Assembly: GCF_013391695.1 (NCBI RefSeq)
Contig: NZ_JACBGH010000003.1
Coordinates: 62,001 to 126,000, forward strand
Source of the DNA: Thiomicrorhabdus cannonii
GTDB lineage: Bacteria; Pseudomonadota; Gammaproteobacteria; Thiomicrospirales; Thiomicrospiraceae
DNA: 64,000 bases
Reading direction: 5' to 3'
This document shows positions 45,114 through 54,094 of this stretch, one piece after another (positions within the stretch are counted from its first letter, which is position 1; every line of letters begins with the position of its first letter). The translations under genes and the position numbers were made by a program. The notes beneath the pieces were generated by a model. That model saw only the letters and a list, made by a program, of their open reading frames with translations. It was not told the DNA's origin and ran no database searches.

Positions 45114-45986
45114 ATGGTCGAACAAACGGCTCTGGCCATCACCCCGGATGTGGAGGGGGCGGCCAAACCCAGTAAAAAAGAGCGCACCAAAGACTGGATT
45201 ATTCCGCCCAAGGCGATTATGAAGCCGGTGGGTCGTGCCATGGCGCAGTTCGGTATGCTGCGCGACGGCGACCGCGTATTGCTGGGGTTGTCAGGCGGCA
45301 AGGATTCGCTGGCGTTGCTGGTGATTCTGAAGCATCTGCAGCGTCATGCGCCGATCAAGTTCGAGTTGGCCGCCTGCACCATCGATCCGGAAATCCCCGG
45401 TTTCGATCCGTCCCCGCTGAAGGAGTGGGTCGCCAAGCTGGGCGTGCCCTATTTTTATGAAGCCGAAGACCTGGTGGCGCTCGCCAACCAGCATATGAAA
45501 GGCGACTCCTTCTGCAGTTTCTGCGCGCGTCAGAAGCGCGGCAAACTCTACACCGTGTGCCGCCGCGAAGGCTATAATGTCCTGGCCTTGGCGCAGCATC
45601 TCGACGATCTGGCGGAAAGTTTCATTATGTCGGCTTTCAATGCCGGTCAGCTGCGCACCATGAAAGCGCATTACCTCAACGACGACGGCGATATCCGCAT
45701 TATCCGTCCGCTGGTGCGGGTGCGCGAGAATCAGACGCGCGATTTCGCCAAGGCCGCCAACCTGCCGGTCATTCCCGACAACTGCCCGGCCTGTTATGCC
45801 AAGCCGCAGGCGCGCGCCGAAACCAAGGCGCTGCTGCTAGAGCAGGAGAAAAAGAACAAACATCTTTATGCCAATCTGTGGACGGCGATGCAGCCGCTGA
45901 TTGCCGACGATAATCATGCCGGTCTGGCGCATCTTACCGCAGAGGATTCAGTGGATGACGCGGCCACCGAGGAGAAGATCGGGTGA
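45114..45986 (+). CDS. ttcA: tRNA 2-thiocytidine synthase TtcA
   Basis: A 290-residue PP-loop ATPase: VLLGLSGGKDSLALL is the loop, FCSFCARQKRGKLY the CxxC, and DNCPACYAKP the third-cysteine region that together hold the iron-sulfur cluster. It thiolates C32 of tRNA. The first 45 residues are variable. It overlaps the acyltransferase gene by four bases. It lies next to other tRNA and RNA modification genes only loosely (trmA). Confidence 0.94.
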   Translation: MVEQTALAITPDVEGAAKPSKKERTKDWIIPPKAIMKPVGRAMAQFGMLRDGDRVLLGLSGGKDSLALLVILKHLQRHAPIKFELAACTIDPEIPGFDPSPLKEWVAKLGVPYFYEAEDLVALANQHMKGDSFCSFCARQKRGKLYTVCRREGYNVLALAQHLDDLAESFIMSAFNAGQLRTMKAHYLNDDGDIRIIRPLVRVRENQTRDFAKAANLPVIPDNCPACYAKPQARAETKALLLEQEKKNKHLYANLWTAMQPLIADDNHAGLAHLTAEDSVDDAATEEKIG

Positions 45987-46927
45987 GCAGCGTGCGCCAA
46001 AAAACCGCCAAAAAATCTCAACAGGCCGGGTGGGGCGACCGCATCAAGGGTGCGTTGCTGATTGGTCTGGTGCGTTTTCTGGGCTGGCTGCCGCTGTCGC
46101 TTAACCGCCTGTTGGGGCGTTTTATCGGGCGCCTGCTGTGGTGGATTCCCAATAGCAATAAAAAGGTGACCGAACGCAATATTCAGGCAGCGTTTCCGCA
46201 GTTGAATCCGACTGAGCAGCGTCAATTAAGCCGCGAAAGTCTGTTGCAACTGGGCATGGCCACCGCCGAGCTGGGGCCGATGTGGTGCTGGTCGGCAGAC
46301 AAATTGATGCCGTTGGTCAAAGAGGTCAAGGGACAAGCATTGTTGGACGCCGCCATTGCCGAAGGGCGCGGTGTGATTTTTCTGGGGCCGCATATCGGTG
46401 CCTGGGAGTTGGTGGGCAACTGGCTGGCGCTGCATTATCCGCTGACCGCCATGTACCGTCCGCCCAATATCGCCAGTGTGGAAGGTTTTATGCTCGATTC
46501 GCGCAACCGTTTCGGCGGGCACTATATTCCCGCCGAGCTGCGCGGCGTGCGCGAGATTATCAAAGCCCTCAAGCACAGCGGCGTGACCGGTATTCTGCCC
46601 GACCAGGATCCGGGCGATAACGGCGGCGTCTATGCGCCGTTTTTCGGGCGTCCGGCGCGCACCATGACATTGGTGGCCAAACTGCTGCAAAAGGCGCAGT
46701 GTGCCTGTCTGTTGGTGATGGCGGAGCGTCTGCCGGGGACGGAGGGGTTCCGATTGCATTTTCTGCCGGCAGAGGCCGATATCGCGTCCGACGATGATGT
46801 GGTGGCTGCGGCCGCGCTTAACCGCGGGGTGGAAGCGTGCGTGCAGATCGCTCCGGCCCAGTATTTGTGGGCCTACAAACGCTACCGCAAACCGCCGGCC
46901 GGAATCGACGATATTTACAAGGCCTGA
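45983..46927 (+). CDS. LpxL/HtrB-family lipid A acyltransferase, bracketed by repeats
   Basis: The 314-residue protein has a membrane helix near residues 22-50 and the acyltransferase motif H-x4-E in LGPHIGAWELVGNW, then GILPDQDPGDNGGVYAPFFG typical for late acyltransferases of lipid A. It adds a secondary acyl chain to lipopolysaccharide at the inner membrane. The start is a GTG at 45983 overlapping ttcA, with GGAG upstream. The first residues SSVRQKTAKKSQQAGWGD contain the product of a dispersed repeat, and the stop codon lies in a reverse copy, so the gene is bracketed by an inverted pair. Confidence 0.93.
   Translation: MSSVRQKTAKKSQQAGWGDRIKGALLIGLVRFLGWLPLSLNRLLGRFIGRLLWWIPNSNKKVTERNIQAAFPQLNPTEQRQLSRESLLQLGMATAELGPMWCWSADKLMPLVKEVKGQALLDAAIAEGRGVIFLGPHIGAWELVGNWLALHYPLTAMYRPPNIASVEGFMLDSRNRFGGHYIPAELRGVREIIKALKHSGVTGILPDQDPGDNGGVYAPFFGRPARTMTLVAKLLQKAQCACLLVMAERLPGTEGFRLHFLPAEADIASDDDVVAAAALNRGVEACVQIAPAQYLWAYKRYRKPPAGIDDIYKA
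46011..46033 (+). repeat. Dispersed repeat at the 5' end of the acyltransferase gene
   Basis: AATCTCAACAGGCCGGGTGG with A-tract, coding for K-S-Q-Q-A-G-W, in the same reading frame as the copy in ccoS. Confidence 0.8.
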
Positions 46928-46970
46928 CCCGGCCTGTTCACTTTTCTGACGCGCATTTTGCGCGTTTTTT
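46927..46970 (+). terminator. Reverse repeat copy followed by an intrinsic terminator
   Basis: 46927-46945 is the reverse repeat (ACCCGGCCTGTTCACTTTT), overlapping the stop codon. Four bases later acgcgca / tgcgcgt (46949-46955, 46959-46965) forms a stem with six T. Confidence 0.8.
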
Positions 46971-46992
46971 GTGCGTATGGCGTTAGATGACG

Positions 46993-47586
46993 TTAAGCCG
47001 TCTTTTGGCCGATATACCAGGCGTAACGCTGCTTGGCAGGCTGTTCGGCGGTGTCGTTTTCATTGGCCAGCCAGCCTTCGCCGTACACCCGGGTTTGCAA
47101 ATGGGGGCAGAGGCGCACCAGTTCTCCCGGTTGCACATAAAAGTCGGGATTTTGCGGCGCGTTGCTTTGCACCGGCGCCAGAAAGGTCTGGTAGATCAGC
47201 AGTCCATTGGGTTTAAGGGCGCTTTCCAGCTGTTTGAAGAGTGTGCGGTCGAGATAGCGGCTCACCACAATCACATCATATTGCTGATAGGGCAGCAGCA
47301 TCTGCGTGAGGTCGGTAATCAGCGGTTCAATCGGCAGTTTGTTGAGGCTCGCCCAGTTGTTGAGCACGGTCAGGGCGTTATCGGAGATATCCCACGCCTG
47401 GGTTTTCAAACCGCATTGTGCCAGAAAACGGGCATTACCGCCCAGCCCGCAGGCGACTTCCAGCGCCCTGCCTTTGAAGGGCAGCAGCCGGCTGTGCTGC
47501 TTGAGCGCAAAGCAGGGGTTGGCCGGCGTGCTCAGACTGGCCTGTTGATATTTTTGATCCCATTTTTCGGCGGTTGTTATCGTCAT
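46993..47586 (-). CDS. Class I SAM-dependent methyltransferase (TehB-like)
   Basis: From the ATG at 47586 the protein has 197 residues, with the SAM-binding motif ALEVACGLGGNARFLAQCG and the following acidic loop AWDISDNALTVL, then DLTQMLLPYQQYDVIVVSRYL. The substrate is unknown. It lies ten bases after trkH and may share its transcript. A longer frame start at 47670 would overlap trkH and is rejected. Confidence 0.88.
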   Translation of the reverse strand: MTITTAEKWDQKYQQASLSTPANPCFALKQHSRLLPFKGRALEVACGLGGNARFLAQCGLKTQAWDISDNALTVLNNWASLNKLPIEPLITDLTQMLLPYQQYDVIVVSRYLDRTLFKQLESALKPNGLLIYQTFLAPVQSNAPQNPDFYVQPGELVRLCPHLQTRVYGEGWLANENDTAEQPAKQRYAWYIGQKTA

Positions 47587-47596
47587 GAACGTCTGT

Positions 47597-49048
47597 CTAT
47601 TTGCGCCAGAAAGCGGCGGTAAAGAGCACCAACAGGGTAAACAGTTCCAAACGACCCAGCAGCATCGCAAAAGTCAGAATCCACTTGGCCGGGTCGCTCA
47701 GACTGCTGAAATTGCTGGCCACCTCGCCCAGCCCCGGGCCGAGATTGGTAATGGTGGCCGCCAGCGCTGAAAAGGCGGTGACCTGGTCAAGTCCGAGTGC
47801 CATGAGCAGCAGCATGAGCACTGCAAAAATCGCCACGTACATCGAGAAAAAGCCCCATACCGCACTGATAATGCGCTCTTCGACCGGCCTGCCGTTGAGT
47901 TTGATGGAGATGAGTGCATTGGGGTGTAGCAGACGATGCACTTCGCGGATGCCCTGCTTGAAAAGTAACATAAAGCGGATGACTTTCATGCCGCCGCCGG
48001 TGGAATAGGCGCTGGCACCGATAAACGCCATAAAGATCAGCATGACCGGTAAAAAGCCCGGCCAGGAGGCGAAATCGGTGTTGCCAAAACCGGTCGTCGT
48101 CGCCACCGAAACCGTCATAAAGGCGCCGTAACGCAAAGCCTCGCTGAAGCTGGCGAAGACGTCTTGAAAGTACAGGTAAAGGGTGCTGACCGTGATGCCG
48201 ACCAGAAGCATGGCTGTGTAGACTCTGAATTCCGGATCCAGACGGTACGGGTTGACGCTCATGTGACGGAAGGCGCTGAAATGCAACGCGAAATTAATGC
48301 CGGAAAAGAACATGAAAAAGATGGCGATGGTTTCAATCGTCTGGTTATTGAAGTAGGCGAAACTGGCGTCATGCGTGGAGAATCCGCCGATGGCCACGGT
48401 AGCGAAGCTGTGGCCGATGGCATCAAAGAGATTCATGCCCGCCCACCAGTAGGCGAGTCCGCAGACAATGGTCAATCCAAGGTAGATCAACCAAAGTGCT
48501 TTGGCGGTTTCGGATATGCGCGGAGCCAGTTTGTTGTCTTTGACCGGTCCCGGCGTTTCCGCACGATAAAGCTGCATGCCCCCTACGCCAAGAATCGGCA
48601 GAATGGCGACCGCCAGAACGATAATCCCCATGCCTCCAAGCCATTGCAATTGCTGGCGATACCACAGAATCGCGTGCGGCAGGGTGTCCAGCCCGCTGAT
48701 GACGGTCGCGCCGGTGGTGGTCAGGCCGGAAAAGGATTCAAAGATGGCGTCGGTGACGCTCAGCGGAACGTCCTCTTCTATATAGAGTGGCAGGGCGCCG
48801 ACCAGTCCGAGTACCGTCCAGAACATGACTACGACCAGAAAGCCGTCGCGTATCTTAAGATCACGTTTGTGGCGGCGTAACGGATACCACAACAGCAATC
48901 CGGTGACCAAAACGCCCAGCAGTACGCTGCCAAATGCAAAAGTGGCGCCGTCGCCGTAGATTAATGAGACGGCCAGCGGCGGAACCAGACTAAAGCTGTA
49001 GATGATAAGCAGCAGTCCGAGAATTTTGATGATGAGCGTCGATTGCAT
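47597..49048 (-). CDS. trkH: Trk potassium uptake channel TrkH
   Basis: The 483-residue membrane protein has the four-repeat K+ channel fold with selectivity loops, e.g. FSGLTTTGATVISGLD, HSFATVAIGGFSTHD, TVSVATTTGFGN and TITNLGPGLGEV. It imports potassium, driven by the proton gradient, with TrkA as its gate. It lies 30 bases after trkA. Confidence 0.97.
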   Translation of the reverse strand: MQSTLIIKILGLLLIIYSFSLVPPLAVSLIYGDGATFAFGSVLLGVLVTGLLLWYPLRRHKRDLKIRDGFLVVVMFWTVLGLVGALPLYIEEDVPLSVTDAIFESFSGLTTTGATVISGLDTLPHAILWYRQQLQWLGGMGIIVLAVAILPILGVGGMQLYRAETPGPVKDNKLAPRISETAKALWLIYLGLTIVCGLAYWWAGMNLFDAIGHSFATVAIGGFSTHDASFAYFNNQTIETIAIFFMFFSGINFALHFSAFRHMSVNPYRLDPEFRVYTAMLLVGITVSTLYLYFQDVFASFSEALRYGAFMTVSVATTTGFGNTDFASWPGFLPVMLIFMAFIGASAYSTGGGMKVIRFMLLFKQGIREVHRLLHPNALISIKLNGRPVEERIISAVWGFFSMYVAIFAVLMLLLMALGLDQVTAFSALAATITNLGPGLGEVASNFSSLSDPAKWILTFAMLLGRLELFTLLVLFTAAFWRK

Positions 49049-49078
49049 TGGGTTGAGAAATCCTGATCTGACAAGTTG

Positions 49079-50479
49079 TTAACCGAACCAGCTCCTGGGT
49101 TCTGTCGGTGAGAATAGTTTGGCAATTTGCGGGGCGACCTGTGGATCGGTGAGGAAGAGGATGACATGGTCTTCCGCTTCGATTTCCAGATCGCGGTGCG
49201 CAATGATGACCTGCTCTTCGCGGATAATGCAGCCGATGGTGATCTCCTTGGGCCAATCAATCTCGCCGATGCGGCGGCCGATGACCTGCGAGGAGTTTTC
49301 GCTGCCGTGGGCGATGACTTCCATCGCCTCGGCGGCGCCGCGGCGCAACGATGCGACCTGTACGGTGTCGCCCTGACGCATATAGTGCAGCAGTTTGCTG
49401 GTGGTGATCTGATCGGCGGAAATGGCCACGTCGATGCTGTTGAGCTGGATCAGCTCGATATACGACTGGTTGTTGACCAGCGCGATGACGCGGCGTACGC
49501 CGAGTTTTTTGGCGAGCATGCCGGAGATGATATTGGCTTCATCGGAGTTGGTCACGGCGACGAACAGATCGATTTCGTCGATGTTCTCTTCCAGCAGCAG
49601 TTCCTTGTCGGCCACATCGCCGTGAATGATAATGGTTTTTTCCAAGGTTTCGGCGACGCGGCGAGCCTGGTGGATGTTGTGGTCGATGAGTTTGACCTGG
49701 TGGTGCTTTTCAAGCCCCTGCGCCAGACTGAAACCGATATTGCCGCCGCCGGCGATCATGATGTTGCGCGAGGGGCGTTCCTTGTGGCGGCGGATCTCTT
49801 CCACGATCGACGGAATGTGCTTGGGTTCGGCCAAAAAGAACACTTCGTCGTCCGCCTTGATGGTGGCTTCACCGGTGGGCATGACCACCTCGTCTTTGCG
49901 GTAGATCGCGGCGATGCGGGTTGTGACCCCTTTGGGCAGATAGTTTTTGAGTTCCTTGATCTGCTTGTCCACCAGGATGCTGCCTTTGAAGGCGCGTACC
50001 GCGACCAACCGCACTTTGCCGCCGGCAAAGTCGATGACCTGCAGGGAGCCGGGATATTCAATGAGCTGCAAAATGTAGTTGGTGACCAGCGTTTCCGGAC
50101 TGATCAACACGTCAATCGGCAGGGTGTCGGTGTTGTAGCTGCGGCTGAAAAGTTCGGGGTGGTCGAGATAGGAACGGCTGCGGACGCGGGCGATTTTGGT
50201 CTGGGTTTTGTAGAGCAAGTGCGCGATATGGCAGGCCAGAATATTGGTTTCGTCGTTCTGGGTGGCGGCAATCAGCATATCAGCTTCTTCAAGTCCGGCT
50301 TTTTCAAGTATATCCGGGTAAGAAGCGTGGCCACTGACCGTACGGATGTCGAGGCGGTCCTGCAGACGCTGCAGGTTGGCTTGCTCGAGATCGACAACGG
50401 TCACATCATTGTTTTCGTTGGCGAGGTGTTCAGCAAGCGAAGAGCCGACTTGGCCGGCACCGAGAATGACGATGTTCAT
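49079..50479 (-). CDS. trkA: Trk potassium system regulator TrkA
   Basis: The 466-residue cytoplasmic protein has two RCK_N nucleotide-binding domains (VIILGAGQVGSSLAEHLA and IMIAGGGNIGFSLAQGLE), each followed by a TrkA-C domain. It binds NAD(H)/ATP and gates TrkH. It follows ntrX by 79 bases and lies in the run def-fmt-rsmB...trkA, an order widely kept in gammaproteobacteria. Confidence 0.97.
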   Translation of the reverse strand: MNIVILGAGQVGSSLAEHLANENNDVTVVDLEQANLQRLQDRLDIRTVSGHASYPDILEKAGLEEADMLIAATQNDETNILACHIAHLLYKTQTKIARVRSRSYLDHPELFSRSYNTDTLPIDVLISPETLVTNYILQLIEYPGSLQVIDFAGGKVRLVAVRAFKGSILVDKQIKELKNYLPKGVTTRIAAIYRKDEVVMPTGEATIKADDEVFFLAEPKHIPSIVEEIRRHKERPSRNIMIAGGGNIGFSLAQGLEKHHQVKLIDHNIHQARRVAETLEKTIIIHGDVADKELLLEENIDEIDLFVAVTNSDEANIISGMLAKKLGVRRVIALVNNQSYIELIQLNSIDVAISADQITTSKLLHYMRQGDTVQVASLRRGAAEAMEVIAHGSENSSQVIGRRIGEIDWPKEITIGCIIREEQVIIAHRDLEIEAEDHVILFLTDPQVAPQIAKLFSPTEPRSWFG

Positions 50480-50558
50480 AGACAGAATCTTCTTGAATAC
50501 AAATTGTGCGGGTTATTGTATGGTTTTTTTGTGTTGGCCACCATGTTCTCATGCCCTC

Positions 50559-51908
50559 TTACAACGGATTTTTCGGATCGATACCGAGCGCTTTGAGCTT
50601 GCGGTAGAGATTGGTGCGGTCCACGCCGGAACGCTTGGCGGTGTCGGACACATTGCCGCCGGTTTCGCGCAGCAGCTGGCTTAAATAGGCCTTTTCAAAC
50701 TGGTCTTTGGCGTCCTTGAGATTGAGGCTGGTGTCCACCGAGGTGCAACCCAGTTCGGCGCTTTCTGACTGGGTCAGCGCGGACTTGATTTCGCTGTCGC
50801 TGACATCGCCGCTGCCCAGAATCAGCAGTTTCTGAATCAGGTTCTGCAGTTCGCGCATATTGCCCGGCCAGGCGTACTGGCGCAGGATGTTCTGTGCCGA
50901 CACGCTGAAGTGGCGGTAGATCAGCCCTTCATGGGTGACGAAGTAGTTGATGAAATACTCGATCAGTTCGGGTACATCCTCGGTGTGCTGGCGCAGTGCC
51001 GGGATGGCGATGGTCATGACCTGAAAACGCTGATAGAGGTCGTCGCGAATCGCACCGCGTTCATGCGCGGCTTCCAGTCCGGCTTTGCTCAAGGCGATCA
51101 GGCGCAGGTCGAGCTGGGTGCCTTCGCGGTGATTGGGGGTGATGAAACTGTGTTGCTGAATCAGGTGCATCAGCAGGCTCTGCGCCGCCTCGCTGAGCTG
51201 TTCGCTGTCGGTAATCACCAGCGTGCCGCCGTCGATCTGGCGCAGCTGGTTGAGCAGTTCCAGATCGTCGGCTTCAAGCACCTTTTGCACCAGCGTGTTG
51301 AAATCGCGCGCGTAAAAAGTCAACAGGCCGGCTTCCTTGCGTTCGCTGCTTTTGTGCACGGCGCGGGCAAAGTGCTTCTTGCCGCTGCCGGCTTCGCCGG
51401 TAATCAGAATGGGCATGCTGTATTTGGCAAGGCGTTCGATGGATTCGCGCAGCGCACTCATCAGTTTGCTTTTGCCGATGGGCAGAATCTGTTCGGGCAG
51501 GGTCTGTTTGAGTTGGCGGTTTTCCTGATTGAGGCGGGTGTGCTTCAGGGCGCGTTCGGCCACCACAATCAATTTGGCCAGCGAAAGCGGTTTTTCAAGG
51601 AAATCATAGGCGCCGAGTTTGGTGGCCTCGATGGCGGTTTCGATGGTGCCGTGGCCGGACATCATGACGATACTGGTCTGTTCCAGCAGCGGATCCTGCT
51701 GCATCTCTTTGAGCAGGGTGATGCCGTCGATGTCCGGCATCCAGACATCCAGAAAGATCACGTCGGGCACGCTGGCTTTCCAGGCGCTTTTGGCCTGCAC
51801 GCCGTTGCCGGCGGTATCGATTTGATAGCCTTCTTCCTCAAAGATTTCCTGCATCAGGTTACGGATGTCTTTTTCATCATCCACAATCAGAATCTTGCCT
51901 GGTTTCAT
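50559..51908 (-). CDS. ntrX: NtrX-like response regulator with degenerate sigma-54 ATPase domain
   Basis: The 449-residue protein has a normal receiver (ILIVDDEKDIRN, phosphoacceptor in IFLDVWMPDIDG, KPLS lysine), an AAA+ domain and a Fis-type helix-turn-helix (LRETGGNVSDTAKRSGVDRT). The AAA+ part is degenerate: Walker A is TGEAGSGKKHFAR, the GAFTGA sigma-54 loop is missing, and Walker B reads GGTLVITD instead of GGTLFLDE. It can therefore probably not activate sigma-54 in the standard way. It overlaps the sensor ntrY by four bases. Confidence 0.88.
   Translation of the reverse strand: MKPGKILIVDDEKDIRNLMQEIFEEEGYQIDTAGNGVQAKSAWKASVPDVIFLDVWMPDIDGITLLKEMQQDPLLEQTSIVMMSGHGTIETAIEATKLGAYDFLEKPLSLAKLIVVAERALKHTRLNQENRQLKQTLPEQILPIGKSKLMSALRESIERLAKYSMPILITGEAGSGKKHFARAVHKSSERKEAGLLTFYARDFNTLVQKVLEADDLELLNQLRQIDGGTLVITDSEQLSEAAQSLLMHLIQQHSFITPNHREGTQLDLRLIALSKAGLEAAHERGAIRDDLYQRFQVMTIAIPALRQHTEDVPELIEYFINYFVTHEGLIYRHFSVSAQNILRQYAWPGNMRELQNLIQKLLILGSGDVSDSEIKSALTQSESAELGCTSVDTSLNLKDAKDQFEKAYLSQLLRETGGNVSDTAKRSGVDRTNLYRKLKALGIDPKNPL
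51313..51329 (+). repeat. Partial dispersed-repeat match in ntrX
   Basis: AAAAAGTCAACAGGCCGG shares 14 or so bases with the repeat but diverges after CCGG, so it lacks the 10-base core. It falls in the region of the lost GAFTGA loop. Possibly chance or a decayed copy. Confidence 0.3.
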
Positions 51909-54094
51909 GTATCCGTGTCGCTCAAAATAATCGGTAAATAAATTATAAAACAGGTGCCTTCGCCGGGCGTAGAGTGTAACTGAATTTGGCCGTTATGTTC
52001 TTCGACGATTTTACGGACGATGGCCAGACCCAACCCGGTGCCTTTGGGTTTGTCGGTGGCGTAGGGTTCAAATATCCAGTTTTGCGCTTCTTCATCGATG
52101 CCCGGGCCGTTGTCGCAAATGCGGATTTCAAGGTCGGTGGCGTTGATGGCGCAGTCGGTGGTCACCGTAATGGTCGGTGAAGGCGTGTTCTCGGTGGCCT
52201 CAATCGCATTTTTGATGAGGTTGTGGAACAGCTGGCGCAGGCGCGAGGCATCGGCGCGGATGAAGGGGCATTCCGGGTCGAGCTGGTTTTCAATCGTCCA
52301 CTTGGCGTTGGAACCCTGGTACATCAGGGTGATGTCGCCGATCAGGCGGTTGATATCGGTCTTGCGCAGCTGGATTTCGGGGGTGTTGGCGTAGTCCGAG
52401 AAGGCCTGTACCAAGGTTTGCATGGTAGAGACTTGTTCCGTGATGGTATGGGTCATGCGTTCCAGCAGATCGCGGTCGCCGTTCGTCAGCTTGTCTTGCA
52501 GTTTGTATTGCAGGCGCTCCGCGGACAGCTGGATCGGCGTCAGCGGATTTTTGATTTCATGCGCCAAACGGCGCGCCACGTCGCTCCAGGCGGCGTTGAG
52601 CTGGGCCTGAACCAGTTGGGTGATGTCGTCGATAACGATAACGTAGCCGCCGATTTTTTTATCCAGGCTCGGCAGGGTGGAACCGTGCAGCAGCAGGATT
52701 TTCTGGCCCTGTTTGCAGGAAAACTTGTGTTGCAGGCTCCAGGGTTTGGCATCTTTGTCGAACATCGGTTCGATCATTTCGAACAAAGGGTGCAAGTGGC
52801 CGCTGTCCTCGCGTTCGGAAATCTCGAAAAGGCGTTTGCCCAGATGGCGGTTAAGATCGGTGTTGAGAATCACGGCCGCCGCGTCATTGCAGGTTCTGAG
52901 GCGTTTGTTCATGTCAAACGTGAGTACGCCGCTGGAGAGGTTCTGAATGATGGTTTGCAGATAGAGTTTCTGCACCTCGGTCTGCTGATGGCCGATCTTG
53001 ATGTCGTTACGCGCCTGCGCGATCTTTTGGATCATGTCGTTGAAGGAGTCGATCAAGTTGCCGAATTCGTCATGGCGGTCGGCCGGCATTTTGACGCTGT
53101 AATCGCCGCGTGCGACCAAGGCGGTACCGCGCGCCAGCGTGCGGATGGGACGTGTCAGGTTCTGCACCGCCTGAATCGTGAAGAGCAGGGCGGTGACGAC
53201 CGTGAGCAGCAGCACCATCGACAGAATCAGCGTGAAGCTCGCCGTCAGCGGGCCTTTGAGATACGAGAGTTCTTTATATTGTCCGGAGGCGACCTTGACC
53301 GATTCGGCCAGTTCGGTAATGCTGCCGGGGATATTGAAAATCACCTGCAAGGCGTAGTTGCCGGCCAGTTCCAGATCGGAAAAGGGGATGATGACGCGGA
53401 TGATTTCCTGATCGCGCAGGGTGCCGGGAAGCGTTTCGATCGCGGCGTAAGTCTTTTTCTGGCGGATCTGCTGGAACAGGTTGTCGCCCGGCGGAATCGG
53501 CAGAATGTCGGTTTCGTCCAAACTGTTGAAGGCGATGAGCTGCTGGTTGGAGTGGTAGAGCGCGACTTCCTGGGCGTTGAGCTGCGCGCGCAAGGTGCCC
53601 ACGCCGATAAACGGCGAGGTGGCCAGCAGGGTGCGGTTGTCCTTGGCGACGCTCAGTGTCAGGTTGAGGCTGTCGATGGTTTTGTTGTCGAGCGTCATGC
53701 GCACCAGCGCGGCGGCATTACCCAACGCCGTTTCGGTTTTCACGTCGAACCACTGGCTGATGCCCTGATGGATAAAGGTGATGGCGAAATAGAAGATTAT
53801 GGCGACCGGAATGCCGATCAGCAGCGTGAAAATGGCGGTGATTTTGACGGTGATGTGGATGCCCGGGGTTTTCTGGTCGTAACGCTTTTTGAGTGTCCAC
53901 AAGGTGTGGATCAGCATGGCCAGCAGAACGCTGGCGCCGGCAAAGGTGAAAAATAGCAGGCTGGAATAGGCTTCGGCGAACTCGGAGGCGTTCTGCAGAA
54001 TCTGGCTCATCATAATCAGCGCAATCAGCAACGCGCTGGAGAGCAGTCCAAGCCAACCGTATTGTTTGATAAAGCGCCAATTGAAGATTTTCAT
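51905..54094 (-). CDS. ntrY: NtrY-like membrane sensor histidine kinase
   Basis: A 729-residue kinase from the ATG at 54094: three or four N-terminal membrane helices, an approx. 150-residue periplasmic domain, a HAMP domain (LTRPIRTLARGTALVARGDY), a PAS domain (GVLTFDMNKRLRTCNDAA), the histidine box RRLAHEIKNPLTPIQLSAER, and an ATPase domain with N (LIKNAIEA), G1 (DNGPGIDEE) and G2 (GTGLGLAIV). It overlaps DUF4390 upstream and ntrX downstream by four bases each. It phosphorylates the adjacent NtrX-like regulator. Confidence 0.95.
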   Translation of the reverse strand: MKIFNWRFIKQYGWLGLLSSALLIALIMMSQILQNASEFAEAYSSLLFFTFAGASVLLAMLIHTLWTLKKRYDQKTPGIHITVKITAIFTLLIGIPVAIIFYFAITFIHQGISQWFDVKTETALGNAAALVRMTLDNKTIDSLNLTLSVAKDNRTLLATSPFIGVGTLRAQLNAQEVALYHSNQQLIAFNSLDETDILPIPPGDNLFQQIRQKKTYAAIETLPGTLRDQEIIRVIIPFSDLELAGNYALQVIFNIPGSITELAESVKVASGQYKELSYLKGPLTASFTLILSMVLLLTVVTALLFTIQAVQNLTRPIRTLARGTALVARGDYSVKMPADRHDEFGNLIDSFNDMIQKIAQARNDIKIGHQQTEVQKLYLQTIIQNLSSGVLTFDMNKRLRTCNDAAAVILNTDLNRHLGKRLFEISEREDSGHLHPLFEMIEPMFDKDAKPWSLQHKFSCKQGQKILLLHGSTLPSLDKKIGGYVIVIDDITQLVQAQLNAAWSDVARRLAHEIKNPLTPIQLSAERLQYKLQDKLTNGDRDLLERMTHTITEQVSTMQTLVQAFSDYANTPEIQLRKTDINRLIGDITLMYQGSNAKWTIENQLDPECPFIRADASRLRQLFHNLIKNAIEATENTPSPTITVTTDCAINATDLEIRICDNGPGIDEEAQNWIFEPYATDKPKGTGLGLAIVRKIVEEHNGQIQLHSTPGEGTCFIIYLPIILSDTDT

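Noticed and set aside
49127-50596. Long open frame of 489 codons on the plus strand opposite trkA
   Set aside because: It is an exact antisense shadow of trkA, without ribosome site or family motifs; it arises from codon bias of the real gene.
52223-53956. 577-codon open frame opposite ntrY
   Set aside because: Antisense shadow of the histidine kinase; composition is rich in Q, H, G, V and shows no domain.
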